From Planctomycetota bacterium (GTDB taxonomy: Bacteria; Planctomycetota; Planctomycetia; Pirellulales; Pirellulaceae), in NCBI GenBank assembly GCA_026692885.1, contig JAPLNJ010000745.1, forward strand, positions 1 through 25,932: a DNA stretch of 25,932 bases, written 5' to 3'. The notes under the pieces were generated by a model. The model had not been told where the DNA came from and searched no databases. It saw nothing but the letters and a program-made list of their open reading frames with translations. How positions within the stretch are numbered: the first letter of the stretch is position 1; every line of letters begins with the position of its first letter. Of this stretch, positions 1 to 8,585 are shown in pieces. Made by a program: the position numbers and the translations under genes.

Positions 1-76
1 GGAGCCTCGCCCTCCCGATCGTTCCCGCGTGTTTTTGTTTTTTTCGAGGACTTCACAAGTAAGGAAGGAATTAGCG

Positions 77-1072
77 ATGGCACGTCCGATTACGTTGGTC
101 ACCGGTCAGTGGGCCGATCTGCCGTTGGAGGCACTGGCCGCCAAGGCTCACTCGTTCGGGTTTGAGGGCCTGGAGTTGGCCACCTGGGGCGATCATTTCC
201 TGGTCGACCAGGCCCTGGCCCAGCCGGACTACTGTGCGAAGAAACGCGAAGTGCTGCAACAACACGAGATGCAGGTCTTTGCCATCAGCGGCCACTTGGT
301 CGGCCAAGCCGTCCTCGATCCCATCGACCAACGGCATCGTGGCATTGTGCCGCCGTACGTCTGGGGCGACGGAGATCCGGCGGGCGTGAACCAGCGGGCT
401 GCGGAAGAGCTCAAGAACACGGCGCGGGCTGCGCAAAAACTTGGCGCCCAGATCGTCACCGGTTTCACCGGCTCCAGCATCTGGCATCTGTGGTACTCGT
501 TCCCGCCGGTGCCGCCCGCGATGATCGACGCCGGCTTCCAACTGCTGGCCGAGCGGTTCCACCCGATTCTGGATGTCTTCGGCCAATGCGGGGTGAAGTT
601 CGCTCTGGAAGTACATCCGACGGAGATCGCCTTTGACCTGCACAGCGCTCAGCGGGCGTTGGAGGCCCTGGACCACCGGCCGGAGTTCGGTTTTAATTTC
701 GACCCCAGCCACCTGATTTGGCAGGGCGTCGATCCGGCCGAGTTCATCCGCACGTTCCCCGACCGGATCTACCACGTCCACATGAAGGACACGATTGTCA
801 GACCGCAGGGCCGCAACGGGATCCTGGGTAGTCACCTGAATTTCGGCGACCCGCGGCGCGGCTGGGATTTCCGGTCCCTGGGCCGCGGCAGCGTGAACTT
901 CGAGGAGATTATCCGCGCGTTGAACGACATCGGTTATCAAGGCCCGCTGTCGGTCGAATGGGAAGACAGCGGCATGGACCGCGAGCACGGCGCCAAGGAG
1001 TCGTGCGAATTCGTGCGCAAGCTCGAATTCCCCACCGCCGGCCGCGCCTTCGACTCGTCGTTTGAACGGTAA
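77..1072 (+). CDS. Sugar phosphate isomerase/epimerase (xylose isomerase-like TIM barrel)
   Basis: A 331-residue cytoplasmic protein with no signal peptide. It resembles the AP-endonuclease-2/xylose-isomerase-like TIM-barrel superfamily, whose members isomerise or epimerise sugars, inositol derivatives or hydroxypyruvate using a divalent metal. The expected metal-ligand pattern is visible: Glu178 in ALEVHP, Asp209 in FDPSH, His233/His235 in HVHMKD and Glu294 in SVEWED. I place the start at ATG 77 because AAGGAAGGAA (61-70) sits at good Shine-Dalgarno distance; an in-frame ATG at 29 would add 16 unlikely residues. The exact substrate cannot be read from the sequence. The large secreted glycoside hydrolase downstream suggests the enzyme handles a sugar released from a polysaccharide, but 467 bp of repeats separate the two genes, so co-transcription is uncertain. 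Confidence 0.88.
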   Translation: MARPITLVTGQWADLPLEALAAKAHSFGFEGLELATWGDHFLVDQALAQPDYCAKKREVLQQHEMQVFAISGHLVGQAVLDPIDQRHRGIVPPYVWGDGDPAGVNQRAAEELKNTARAAQKLGAQIVTGFTGSSIWHLWYSFPPVPPAMIDAGFQLLAERFHPILDVFGQCGVKFALEVHPTEIAFDLHSAQRALEALDHRPEFGFNFDPSHLIWQGVDPAEFIRTFPDRIYHVHMKDTIVRPQGRNGILGSHLNFGDPRRGWDFRSLGRGSVNFEEIIRALNDIGYQGPLSVEWEDSGMDREHGAKESCEFVRKLEFPTAGRAFDSSFER

Positions 1073-1076
1073 GAAT

Positions 1077-1524
1077 TTGGAGTGCGGTGACCTGTCACCG
1101 CTTTTCAAAAAACCGTCCGAACGAGACCCTGCCTTTGCGTGCAGGGAGAAGCGAACGGGATGCGTTGGCCCAATGCCGCATGCTTTGAGCGGAACGGCGC
1201 TAGCCGCCGACGAAGACTGGCCGCGTCTTCTCGCCCAGAACCCGCGGCTAGCGCCTTGCGGCTCACCATGTCCGGGTGCAAAGCAAGTGGCATTGGGCGT
1301 CAGTGAACATCGCGGAAATCCGCGTTCCCAGGCGCTGCCTGGGAACGCACCGTATGGCCGGCTCCGCCGGTCTTCTTGCGAGGCAGAACCTCGTAACCAG
1401 AGCGATTCATGGATTTCGAACGATGCAAACGAATGGCACCTCAAATGACATCGCCTCCCCGCCCCAGATGCGTCTGACGTCAAGGGAGCCCTCTGAAAAG
1501 CGGTGACAAGTCACCGCACTCCAA
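1077..1524. repeat. Composite inverted-repeat element with 31-bp terminal repeats
   Basis: The spacer between the isomerase and the GH2 gene is bounded by 31-bp inverted repeats (1077-1107 and 1494-1524) with one mismatch; each is itself a small palindrome around CGGTGAC/GTCACCG. Further inverted pairs lie inside: 1168-1187 with 1278-1298 (imperfect), 1196-1207 with 1244-1255 (12 bp perfect), and a hairpin at 1322-1348 with a 12-bp perfect stem and 3-nt loop. No convincing gene lies here; the long reverse-strand frame across it is a shadow of the isomerase gene. The right terminal repeat ends next to the ribosome binding site of the GH2 gene. No transposase is present, so any mobility would be non-autonomous. 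Confidence 0.8.
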
Positions 1525-1539
1525 AAAAAGGATGACCTC

Positions 1540-4500
1540 ATGTTTCGGGCCAGCTTACGCATTGCTGCCTTGTTGATCGGTTTGCTCGCCGCCCTGCCAA
1601 CGCGGGCGGCGGATCGCTATGTGTGGATCGAGTCGGAGAAGCCCACGCGCGCGAACCTCCAGGGCCAGACCGGCGACTGGGGCAAGCCCCAGTTCCTGTC
1701 CGACGCCTCATGGCTGCAGATCTCGCTGACGCCCGCAGAGGCCACCCAGAAACTGCCCAAGGACGGCGGACTGCTGGAGTACGACTTCAACGTCGAGCAA
1801 GGCGGCCGGTACGAAGTCTGGAACCGCATCGGGTTGGAGTTCGTACGCACGGCCTTCGACTGGCGCATCGATAACACCGCGTGGCAGACCATCACACCCG
1901 ACCTGCTGACTACGGACCTGATGGAAATCGGCTTCTGGTGCGAAGTGGCCTGGCTCAAGCTGGGCCAGGCCGAAGTGGGCTCCGGCAAACACACGCTGCA
2001 GATCCGTATCGTGCAGGGACAGAAGGAGGAGAAGAAACAGAAGGACGCGGCCGGCAAGGAAGTCGAAGTGGCCGTCAAGGTGCCGGACAAGGTCCTGTAC
2101 ACCTCCGACTGCATCTGCTTGGTTCAGGGCGCCTTCCGCCCGCACAGCAAGTTCAAGCCTGACCAGCAGTGGCAGACCGACGACGACAAGCAAGCCGCCA
2201 CAACGGTGGTCAAACTCCCTGCCAATGCCGGGCCCGCGGAAGAACGGCTCGAAACGTCCCTGGCCGGTCTGTGGCAGGTCTGCCGCTACGACGAGCAAGA
2301 GGTGGTCGACCGCACCGAGCCGGTTAAGAGCTTGCCGGATGCGGCGCAAGCCTTCTGGATGTCCATTCGCGTGCCGGGCGATAAGTACGTGGTCAAGCCG
2401 GAACTAACCTTCTGCCACCGCTTCGTCTACCGGACGCGAATCCGTGTGCCGAACGAACTGGCGGGCCGCTCGTTTTTCGTGCGTCTGCCGTCCTGTAACA
2501 TGCTCACCAGCGTGTTTGTCAACGGCCAGTTGTGTGGCGGCACGAAGGCCATGCGCACGCTGTTCGAATGCGACGTGACCCGCGCTATTCGGCCGGGCCA
2601 GATCAACGAGCTTGCGGTGGCCATCAAGGACACCTACTACGCGCTCAGCCCGAAGAAGACCGGCAAGAGTTGCCGGCTGTCGTTCAACACCCCGCTGTCG
2701 TTCCTGGCACAGAACTGGTTGTCGCAGCACTTCGATTTCCCGGTGTCCAGTGTCACCTCGGCCGGCATCCTGGAGGAACCCAGTTTCGTCGTGGCCGGCA
2801 GCGTCTACACCAACGACGTGTTCCCGATCGCGTCGGTGAAGGATCGGAATCTGGCGCTGGAGCTGACCCTGAAGAACCCGAGCGGCGCCGATCGACAGGT
2901 TCGCGTCGAGAACGTGGTGGTGCCGCATCCGACGACTCCGGCCGGTCCCGCCGGTGCGGTCGCCAAGTCGTTTGCGGCTAGAGATGTCCGCGTGCCGGCG
3001 GGCCAGGAGACGGTCGTCAAGCTCTCGGAGCGATGGGAGAATCCGCAGCTGTGGTGGCCGGACAAACCGCACCTGTACGACGTGGTGACGCGGGTCAGTC
3101 TGGACGGCAAGATCGTCGACGTACGCCGCACGCCGTTTGGTTTCCGCCAATGGGAATGGACCGGGCCGCAGTTCAAGCTGAACGGCGTGCCGTGGCAATT
3201 GTGGGCAGATGTCACGGACTCGGACGGACGCCCCGGTGCCGCAGCCACGGTCGCCCGCTGGCGCCGGCAGGGCCACAACATGTGGCGGTTCTGGGGCGAC
3301 CGGTTCGGCGACTTGAACCAGCAAGCCGCACTCGACTTCATGGACGCCCAGGGCATCCCCGTACGCCGTAGCGGCATCTTTGACGGCCAGGGTGCCAATT
3401 ACCTGCACGGCTTGGTGTCCACCGAGACAGTGAACGGCAAGCAGGTTACCGTGGCCTTCCAGGATCTGTTCGACAACTGGCTCACGCAGTTGAAAGCCTG
3501 GGTCAAGGCCGAGCGCAACCATCCGTCGATCTTCGTCTGGTCGATCGAGAACGAGATCACGTTCATCAACTCCCGCAACCTCGGCCTGGCCCCCTACGTG
3601 GAACCACAGATCGCGCGCGCGGCAAAGGAAGTCATGGCGCTCGATCCGACGCGGCCGGCGATGGTCGACGGTGGGAACTGCCTGATGGACAAATCGCTGC
3701 CGATCAACGGCTGCCACTACGTCGAGACGTTCTGGCGGGACTATCCCGACGAAGCCTACACGCTGGAGCGGGCGCTGCTGGCGCATGAGAAAGCCCTGTC
3801 GCCAGGGTGGGGCAAGTCGATCTGGCAACTCATGCCCGACCGGCCGATCTTCATGGGCGAGAGCTATTTTGTGCGCGGCATGAACCCGGCGGATTTCGCC
3901 CAGTTCGGCGGCGAAAGCGCGTTCACGGGCTGGGCCTACACGAAACGCGGCGCGGGGCTGTATGCCAAGATGCTGGCCGAAGGGTATCGCTGGCACGGCG
4001 TCGCCGCTCAGCACTTCTGGTTCGGCGCCGAGGATGCGGATCTGCATCAGAATTCCTGGCAGCCGGTGTGCGTGTTCTGCCGACAGTGGAACTGGACGTT
4101 CGCCGGCGGCACTCCCGTGACGCGCACGCTCAAGGTTTTCAACGACACGCACTACTCCGACCCGATCGAGATGGGTTGGGAGCTGAAGCTGGATGGTCAG
4201 CGCGTGGCTGGCGAGAAGCAGCTGTATCACCTGGCGCCCGGGGCGCATCAGGAGGTCGAGATCATCGTTCAGGTTCCCGCGGTGCCCCGACGCACGGCAG
4301 GCGAATTCAGCTTGACCTGCCGCCGCGCCGGCCAGGAGGTGTTCCGCGAGGTAAAACCGGTGGCGGTCATCGATCCGAACGCCGGTCCGAAACCGTCGCT
4401 GGCTCGCGAGGAATTGGCCGTGCTGGATCCGGCGGGCGTGGTGCAAGCACGCCTGCAGGCGCGCGGGATCGGGTTCACTGCCGTGGCCGGCTGCGAACAG

Positions 4501-6714
4501 GTCACGCCCCGGACCCGCGTGTTGGTGATCGGCCCGGACGCCCTCAGTCCGCGTGACGCCACCGACCCGAAGTGGCTCTCCCTGGCCGCCCGCGGCGTGC
4601 GCGTGCTGGTGCTCGATCAGCAGTATCCGTTGCAGTACCAGGCGCTCCCGGCTGACCTCGTGCCAACCGCTTACGTCGGGCGCATCGCCTTTGCGGAGAA
4701 TCTCCAGCATCCCGTCTTCGCAGGACTGGACCAAGCGGATTTCTTCACGTGGTCTAAGGACCACATCGTCTATCGCCACGTGTATCAGAAAGCCTCGCAC
4801 GGGGCCAAGTCCCTGGCCCACTGCGACGAGAAGCTCGCCTGCTCGGCCATCGCCGAGTGCGGCGTGAACGACGGCCTTCTGCTACTCTGCCAGTTGGTGG
4901 CGGGCACGAAGCTGGGCTTCGACCCCGTGGCCCAGCGGCTGTTCGACAACCTGCTCGCGTACTGCCAAGCGTACCAACCCGCGAGCAAACCGACGGCCGT
5001 GGTGTTCGACGAAAACACGCCCATCGGCAAGTTGCTGGCCGGGTCCGGCTTGATCTACGACAAATCGCCGGACGTGCTGTCGGCCGTGCGCGACGGCCAG
5101 CATCAGGTGGTCGTGGTCGACGCCAACCCGACCAACCTCCAAGCCCTGGTCGGCAACGCCGACGCCGTCAAGGCGTTTACCGGCCGCGGCGGCTGGTTGT
5201 TCCTGTGGGGACTCACACCGGACGGATTGGCCTCGTTCAACAAGCTGGTGGGCGTCGAGCATCTGCTCCGGCCGTTCGAACGCGAGCGGGTCACGTTGCC
5301 GCCCGTGCGTGATCCGCTGCTGTCCGGCCTGACCATGCGCGACGTGGTCATGTCGTCCGGCGAGACGATCATGTTCGGCGACAAGTTCCTGGCCAACGAC
5401 GTGTTCACCCATGTGGTCGACTTCGACGACATTGCGCCGTTCGGTGAATTTCCGTCGTTCAAGCATTTCTACACCGACCGAGATCAGCCGAACCCGGACA
5501 ACCATCCGCGGAACATGGTCAACGGCTTCACGGCCGAAGACTCGTGGAAGTACATCTTCTCGATGTATCCGTCCAGGGGGCGGACCGAGTTCGATCTGAA
5601 GCTGCCGCGGGAGGAGACAACCCTGCAGCTAGACTTCATCCCCAACACCCTCTACAACATCATCAACAAAATCGAGCTGACCTACGACGGCGACGAAGCG
5701 CACAAGGTCACCTTGAACCTCAAGCCCGAGGGCGGCCTGCAGTCCGTCGAGTTGCCGCATCGCCAGGTCCGGGTGCTGCACATCAAGTTCGCCGGCTGGA
5801 ACGAGCGCAGCACCCAGGACGTGATCGGTGTCGACAATCTGTGGATCAAGGTCCAACGGAAGCCCGATTTCTATCGTCAGGTCCAGCCGCTGTTGAACCT
5901 CGGTGCGCTGGTCAAGTATCCGCAGGGCGCCGGCGGTCTGGTGCTCTGCCAGTTGAACATCCTCAAGAGCGAAAGCGTGCCCGAAAACGCGGACAAGAAA
6001 AAGCACATCGTCGCCACACTGCTGCGGAATCTGGGGGCGCCGTTCGCCGGGGCCAAGCTGCTGGTGGCCGGCGAGGGACTGAAATACACGCCGCTCGCCT
6101 TGGAGGAGAAGTGTAACCAGTTCCTGACCAGTGACCGCGGCTGGTTGGACGGAGGGCGCGACCTGCAGCTCCTGCCCGTCGGCCGGAACAAGTTTGCTGG
6201 CGTGGAGTATCTGATCCGCGACTTCAAAACTTCGCCGCTGGCGTCCTGCGTGATGCTGGGCGGACCGGGCGTCAAAGGCAACCTGCCCAACGAGGCAAAA
6301 GATCTGCCTGTGGCTCAGAAGGCGGACGCCTTGTTCTTCCTGCACGCCTTCCGTCGGCTGCGCGACTGGCAGCCGCCCGGGCAGGGCGACAAGACGCCGC
6401 CGGCGTTGTTCCAATACGTCGTCCGCTACGCCGACGGCCAGACGGTCGAGGTGCCCGTGCGTTATGCCGACGGCGCGGACCATTGGATCGTCAAGGATCC
6501 CCAGGGTCTGAAGCACGCCACCGTCGCCTGGGCCGCCCCGTTCCCGAACGACAAATCGGGTGAGCAGGCGGTGGTCTACCAGCTGCAATGGAACAACCCG
6601 CGGCCCGATGTGGAGATCAAGTCGGTTGATCTGCGCTACGATCCGGCAACTGGCGGCCAGTACGGCATCCCCGCGTTGCTGGCGATCACCGCCGCGACCA
6701 GGATTCGGCCCTAA
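1540..6714 (+). CDS. Secreted GH2-clan glycoside hydrolase, giant multidomain
   Basis: A 1724-residue exported enzyme. Residues 1-23 form a signal peptide (hydrophobic IAALLIGLLAAL, then TRA-AD). Residues ~25-200 look like a carbohydrate-binding beta-sandwich; ~240-370 match the GH2 sugar-binding domain; ~420-540 the immunoglobulin-like domain, including NPQLWWPDKPHLY; ~545-860 the TIM barrel. The predicted acid/base is Glu672 in IENEI and the nucleophile Glu774 in FMGES, about 100 residues apart as expected for GH2. Residues ~950-1146 and ~1150-1275 look like glutamine-amidotransferase-like alpha/beta domains; ~1331-1441 another binding sandwich; ~1595-1724 a beta-rich tail. Most GH2 enzymes are roughly 600-1100 residues, so this is unusually long. 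It probably cleaves beta-mannosidic, beta-galactosidic or related bonds outside the cytoplasm; the substrate is not determinable. The start is supported by AAAGGA just upstream. Confidence 0.82.
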   Translation: MFRASLRIAALLIGLLAALPTRAADRYVWIESEKPTRANLQGQTGDWGKPQFLSDASWLQISLTPAEATQKLPKDGGLLEYDFNVEQGGRYEVWNRIGLEFVRTAFDWRIDNTAWQTITPDLLTTDLMEIGFWCEVAWLKLGQAEVGSGKHTLQIRIVQGQKEEKKQKDAAGKEVEVAVKVPDKVLYTSDCICLVQGAFRPHSKFKPDQQWQTDDDKQAATTVVKLPANAGPAEERLETSLAGLWQVCRYDEQEVVDRTEPVKSLPDAAQAFWMSIRVPGDKYVVKPELTFCHRFVYRTRIRVPNELAGRSFFVRLPSCNMLTSVFVNGQLCGGTKAMRTLFECDVTRAIRPGQINELAVAIKDTYYALSPKKTGKSCRLSFNTPLSFLAQNWLSQHFDFPVSSVTSAGILEEPSFVVAGSVYTNDVFPIASVKDRNLALELTLKNPSGADRQVRVENVVVPHPTTPAGPAGAVAKSFAARDVRVPAGQETVVKLSERWENPQLWWPDKPHLYDVVTRVSLDGKIVDVRRTPFGFRQWEWTGPQFKLNGVPWQLWADVTDSDGRPGAAATVARWRRQGHNMWRFWGDRFGDLNQQAALDFMDAQGIPVRRSGIFDGQGANYLHGLVSTETVNGKQVTVAFQDLFDNWLTQLKAWVKAERNHPSIFVWSIENEITFINSRNLGLAPYVEPQIARAAKEVMALDPTRPAMVDGGNCLMDKSLPINGCHYVETFWRDYPDEAYTLERALLAHEKALSPGWGKSIWQLMPDRPIFMGESYFVRGMNPADFAQFGGESAFTGWAYTKRGAGLYAKMLAEGYRWHGVAAQHFWFGAEDADLHQNSWQPVCVFCRQWNWTFAGGTPVTRTLKVFNDTHYSDPIEMGWELKLDGQRVAGEKQLYHLAPGAHQEVEIIVQVPAVPRRTAGEFSLTCRRAGQEVFREVKPVAVIDPNAGPKPSLAREELAVLDPAGVVQARLQARGIGFTAVAGCEQVTPRTRVLVIGPDALSPRDATDPKWLSLAARGVRVLVLDQQYPLQYQALPADLVPTAYVGRIAFAENLQHPVFAGLDQADFFTWSKDHIVYRHVYQKASHGAKSLAHCDEKLACSAIAECGVNDGLLLLCQLVAGTKLGFDPVAQRLFDNLLAYCQAYQPASKPTAVVFDENTPIGKLLAGSGLIYDKSPDVLSAVRDGQHQVVVVDANPTNLQALVGNADAVKAFTGRGGWLFLWGLTPDGLASFNKLVGVEHLLRPFERERVTLPPVRDPLLSGLTMRDVVMSSGETIMFGDKFLANDVFTHVVDFDDIAPFGEFPSFKHFYTDRDQPNPDNHPRNMVNGFTAEDSWKYIFSMYPSRGRTEFDLKLPREETTLQLDFIPNTLYNIINKIELTYDGDEAHKVTLNLKPEGGLQSVELPHRQVRVLHIKFAGWNERSTQDVIGVDNLWIKVQRKPDFYRQVQPLLNLGALVKYPQGAGGLVLCQLNILKSESVPENADKKKHIVATLLRNLGAPFAGAKLLVAGEGLKYTPLALEEKCNQFLTSDRGWLDGGRDLQLLPVGRNKFAGVEYLIRDFKTSPLASCVMLGGPGVKGNLPNEAKDLPVAQKADALFFLHAFRRLRDWQPPGQGDKTPPALFQYVVRYADGQTVEVPVRYADGADHWIVKDPQGLKHATVAWAAPFPNDKSGEQAVVYQLQWNNPRPDVEIKSVDLRYDPATGGQYGIPALLAITAATRIRP

Positions 6715-6778
6715 TGCCAAACGGTTTTCGGGGTTGTCGGTGTCAAGCATGGGGTTTTATGGTTCTGTGAATTGGATG

Positions 6779-6844
6779 CCACGGGCTCGCCCCGTGGAGG
6801 CTCACGTTCGCAGCTACACGAGGCTTGTGTGTAGCGACGAACGT
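6779..6844. repeat. Two adjacent small hairpins
   Basis: CCACGGG (6779-6785) pairs with CCCGTGG (6791-6797). Next to it ACGTTCG (6804-6810) pairs with CGAACGT (6838-6844), enclosing GCTACAC/GTGTAGC (6813-6819 and 6829-6835). They lie just after the GH2 stop codon and could act as a transcript end or belong to the palindromic repeats of this region. No U-tract follows, so I do not call an intrinsic terminator. Confidence 0.6.
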
Positions 6845-6887
6845 AAGCATCCCCCGGACAAGCCAGCCTCGTTACGCATAACGCTTC

Positions 6888-7203
6888 CGCCCCAAAGGGG
6901 CATTAACAAATCAGCCCAGGGCAGAGCGTAGCGGCGACAGCCGCGGAGCGCCGCCCTGGGTACGGGTTCGATTCAGCACGGTAGCCCTGAAAGGGCGAAA
7001 CAAATCGGTAATCCCACACGTATTCTTCGTCTTCAAACAAGATGGATGTAGTTCTTGACTAAGGAATGTGGCGTGGTTGCCCTGTGCTGGCTTGTTTCGC
7101 CCCTTCAGGGCTGGCGTTCCTGATACTCCCCTAACCCAGGGCGGCGCTACGCGGCTAACGCCGCTCCGCTCGGGGCTGTTATGTGGCTGCCCCTATCGGG
7201 GCG
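6888..7203. repeat. Large imperfect inverted repeat (two ~115-bp arms)
   Basis: The left arm (6888-7003) and right arm (7092-7203) are imperfect reverse complements separated by about 90 bp. Matching blocks include CGCCCC..GGGGC at the outer ends, the CGCCGCCCTGGG block, and AGCCCTGAAAGGGCGAAACAA against TTGTTTCGCCCCTTCAGGGCT. Each arm contains further short palindromes. I see no real gene in 6715-7221; open frames across it are short and compositionally like the repeat. It may be two oppositely oriented copies of one dispersed repeat rather than a single hairpin. Confidence 0.75.
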
Positions 7204-7221
7204 AAAAACTTGTGTATAACA

Positions 7222-7374
7222 ATGAGGGGCAAGCCGGGGGCATTCATCAAATACCAAAGGGAATGCCGACACCTCGAAAAACCGTTGGGCCCCGTGGAAA
7301 CCTCGCGGATCTTGCAGGAGTTTCGGGAAAACGGTAGCCTCGACGTAGCGTGCCCGATGAAAGGACGTTGCTGA
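7222..7374 (+). pseudogene. Possible remnant of the glutamate synthase small subunit (GltD) N-terminus
   Basis: A 50-residue open frame begins MRGKPGAFIKYQREC, which resembles the opening of bacterial GltD proteins (MGKP-G-F--Y-RE, followed by a PVEER-like stretch and then ARCMDCG). Here GPVETSRILQEFR follows and the frame stops right after KGRC, where the GltD iron-sulphur cysteines would begin. The frame starts 18 bases after a long inverted repeat and its stop overlaps the next start codon (TGATG at 7372-7376). No clear ribosome binding site is seen. The resemblance is recalled from family knowledge, not aligned; a short leader peptide or chance frame are alternatives. Confidence 0.25.
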
Positions 7375-7598
7375 TGACTGAAACCGCCGAAAGAATGAAG
7401 AGTCACCTTCTGGAACTTTCCATCCGAGACCGAGCGGAGCTGGCGCAGTTCTTGATTCAGTCGTTGGATGAAGGCGACGACCCGAACGCAGAGGCTGCGT
7501 GGGATACTGAGCTCTCCCGCCGTATGCAGGACATCGAAAGCGGCGTGGAAGCAGGTGAATCTGCGGACTCGGTCTTTGAGCAACTGCGGATGAGATGA
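7374..7598 (+). CDS. Addiction-module antitoxin-like protein (orphan)
   Basis: A 74-residue protein starting MTETAERMKSHLLELSI. It fits the small 'putative addiction module component' family: LSIRDRAELAQFLIQSL near the N-terminus and a tail of the form W..EL.RR...IESG..... VFEQLR. These proteins usually neutralise a RelE/ParE-type toxin encoded just downstream. Here no toxin gene follows; the next gene is a convergent protease eight bases away. Start ATG 7374 is chosen over the in-frame ATG at 7350 because AAAGGACG (7360-7367) is well placed as a ribosome binding site and family members start near this point. It may be a lone regulator or the relic of a toxin-antitoxin pair. Confidence 0.75.
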   Translation: MTETAERMKSHLLELSIRDRAELAQFLIQSLDEGDDPNAEAAWDTELSRRMQDIESGVEAGESADSVFEQLRMR

Positions 7599-7606
7599 AG
7601 GTTGTC

Positions 7607-8041
7607 TCAGTACAACTCGATCATCTGTTCGCCACCGTGTTCCGGGTTGCCGATCAGGCGTTGCCGCAGGGGGTCGACGACAAAATCCAAATCCTCTAGC
7701 GGGATTTGGCCGATCAAGACGGGGCAGTCGTCGGGCAGTTCCGCCACACTCACGCGGCATTCGCGGTCTTGGACCGTAAGTCGCACCGAACTGAACATAT
7801 TCACCTTGCGGACACCGTTGGTAGTCCGTGACAGGCGAGTTTGATACTGCTCCAACCCGAGTTGGTCGATCAGCCGTCTGGGCAAGGACAGGAACGTCGC
7901 GCCCGTGTCCACCAGGGCCTCGGAGACTTCGATGGTGCGCACTCGCTCGGGCAACAACAGGCCTTCTCGCAACTTGCTGTAGTCGCTCAGATTCTCTATC
8001 TTGGCGGACACCAGGACTCTGCCCATCGTTGAAGTCTCCAT
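7607..8041 (-). CDS. Retropepsin-like clan AA aspartic protease
   Basis: A 144-residue protein with one active-site motif, ALVDTGATFLSLP, the DTG signature of retropepsin-like clan AA aspartic proteases; one motif per chain means it should work as a dimer. A hydrophobic stretch, PVLIGQIPLEDLDFVVDP, matches the second conserved block of the bacterial and archaeal clan AA family. Start is ATG at 8041-8039, preceded on the minus strand by GAGGAGGG (8047-8054). The open frame runs further upstream but through repeat DNA. No signal peptide is seen, so it is likely cytoplasmic. It converges with the antitoxin-like gene. The substrate is unknown; the family is common but poorly characterised in planctomycetes and cyanobacteria. 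Confidence 0.8.
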   Translation of the reverse strand: METSTMGRVLVSAKIENLSDYSKLREGLLLPERVRTIEVSEALVDTGATFLSLPRRLIDQLGLEQYQTRLSRTTNGVRKVNMFSSVRLTVQDRECRVSVAELPDDCPVLIGQIPLEDLDFVVDPLRQRLIGNPEHGGEQMIELY

Positions 8042-8140
8042 AGCTGTCCCTCCTCTTCGTCTCCCCTGTATTCTATACGGTGGGCGTGGCTGGCGTAAAC
8101 AAGCACCAAACGCCCTTGGGGTCCGGGGCGTCAAGAATGA

Positions 8141-8503
8141 CAGTAGTTCGAAGTTCGGAATGTACACTGCCCGCAGGCAGGTTTGTCCATTCGTAGAGCG
8201 GAATTTATTCCGCTTTTCACTGAACGGATTGAAATCCGTTCTACGACAAAGCTGCCCGCGGGCAGTATAGCTGAACTCGTGAGAATTCCAGGGGTTTGGC
8301 GAAAACCCCTGAATTCTCACGAATTCAGCTACGCCAATTTGGGCCTTGATCGGAACGTTGCGCACTGTAACCCGACGCGTCAGCGAGGAAGAGCGGCGTT
8401 TCCTCGCTGACGCGTCGGGGTACTATGATCTGCTGCTAGCGTTTTGCGCCACCTTATGATCAAGGCCCCAATTTGCCACGCCGCTGCGAACTTGGAACTA
8501 CTG
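8141..8503. repeat. Nested palindromic repeat complex
   Basis: Several inverted repeats lie side by side inside an outer pair. The outer pair is 8141-8157 with 8487-8503 (17 bp, one mismatch). Inside are 8165-8180 with 8252-8267, enclosing 8191-8212 with 8225-8246 (variants of TCGTAGARCGGA); then 8268-8297 with 8303-8331 (about 29 bp, near perfect); then 8335-8351 with 8458-8475, enclosing the perfect 20-bp pair 8371-8390 and 8400-8419 (core CCGACGCGTCAGCGAGGAA). No gene was seen in 8042-8734 beyond these. The pattern suggests successive insertion of different dispersed palindromes into one spacer. Confidence 0.85.
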
Positions 8504-8546
8504 AATAAGGTCTTGGGCGAGCGGCAGGAAATAACTCACCAAACCC

Positions 8547-8585
8547 GATCCAGTCCGATCCAGTCCGTTCCGGTTCCGTTCCGAC
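8547..8585 (+). repeat. Short tandem repeats upstream of the ECF sigma gene
   Basis: GATCCAGTCC occurs twice in tandem (8547-8556 and 8557-8566), followed by GTTCCG-type hexamers (GTTCCGGTTCCGTTCCG). It lies about 150 bp before the sigma-factor start, in the presumed promoter region. A regulatory role is possible but unsupported beyond position. Confidence 0.45.

Noticed and set aside
71..1483. A 470-codon minus-strand open frame over the isomerase and the repeat element
   Set aside because: It crosses palindromic DNA and is antisense to an isomerase with all metal-ligand motifs; its product looks like translated repeat and shadow sequence.
1077..1524. A complete insertion sequence
   Set aside because: There are terminal inverted repeats but no transposase frame, and no flanking duplication was found.
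2404..4821. An 805-codon open frame on the minus strand inside the GH2 gene
   Set aside because: It is a GC-rich shadow: its product is rich in Arg, His and Ala without any domain, while the plus strand shows a clear glycoside hydrolase with catalytic motifs.
6779..6844. An intrinsic terminator after the GH2 gene
   Set aside because: The hairpins are not followed by a T-run and match the dispersed palindromes found in other spacers.
7374..8041. A complete toxin-antitoxin pair
   Set aside because: No toxin gene follows the antitoxin-like gene, and the neighbouring minus-strand gene is a DTG-type protease, not a RelE/ParE or PIN toxin.
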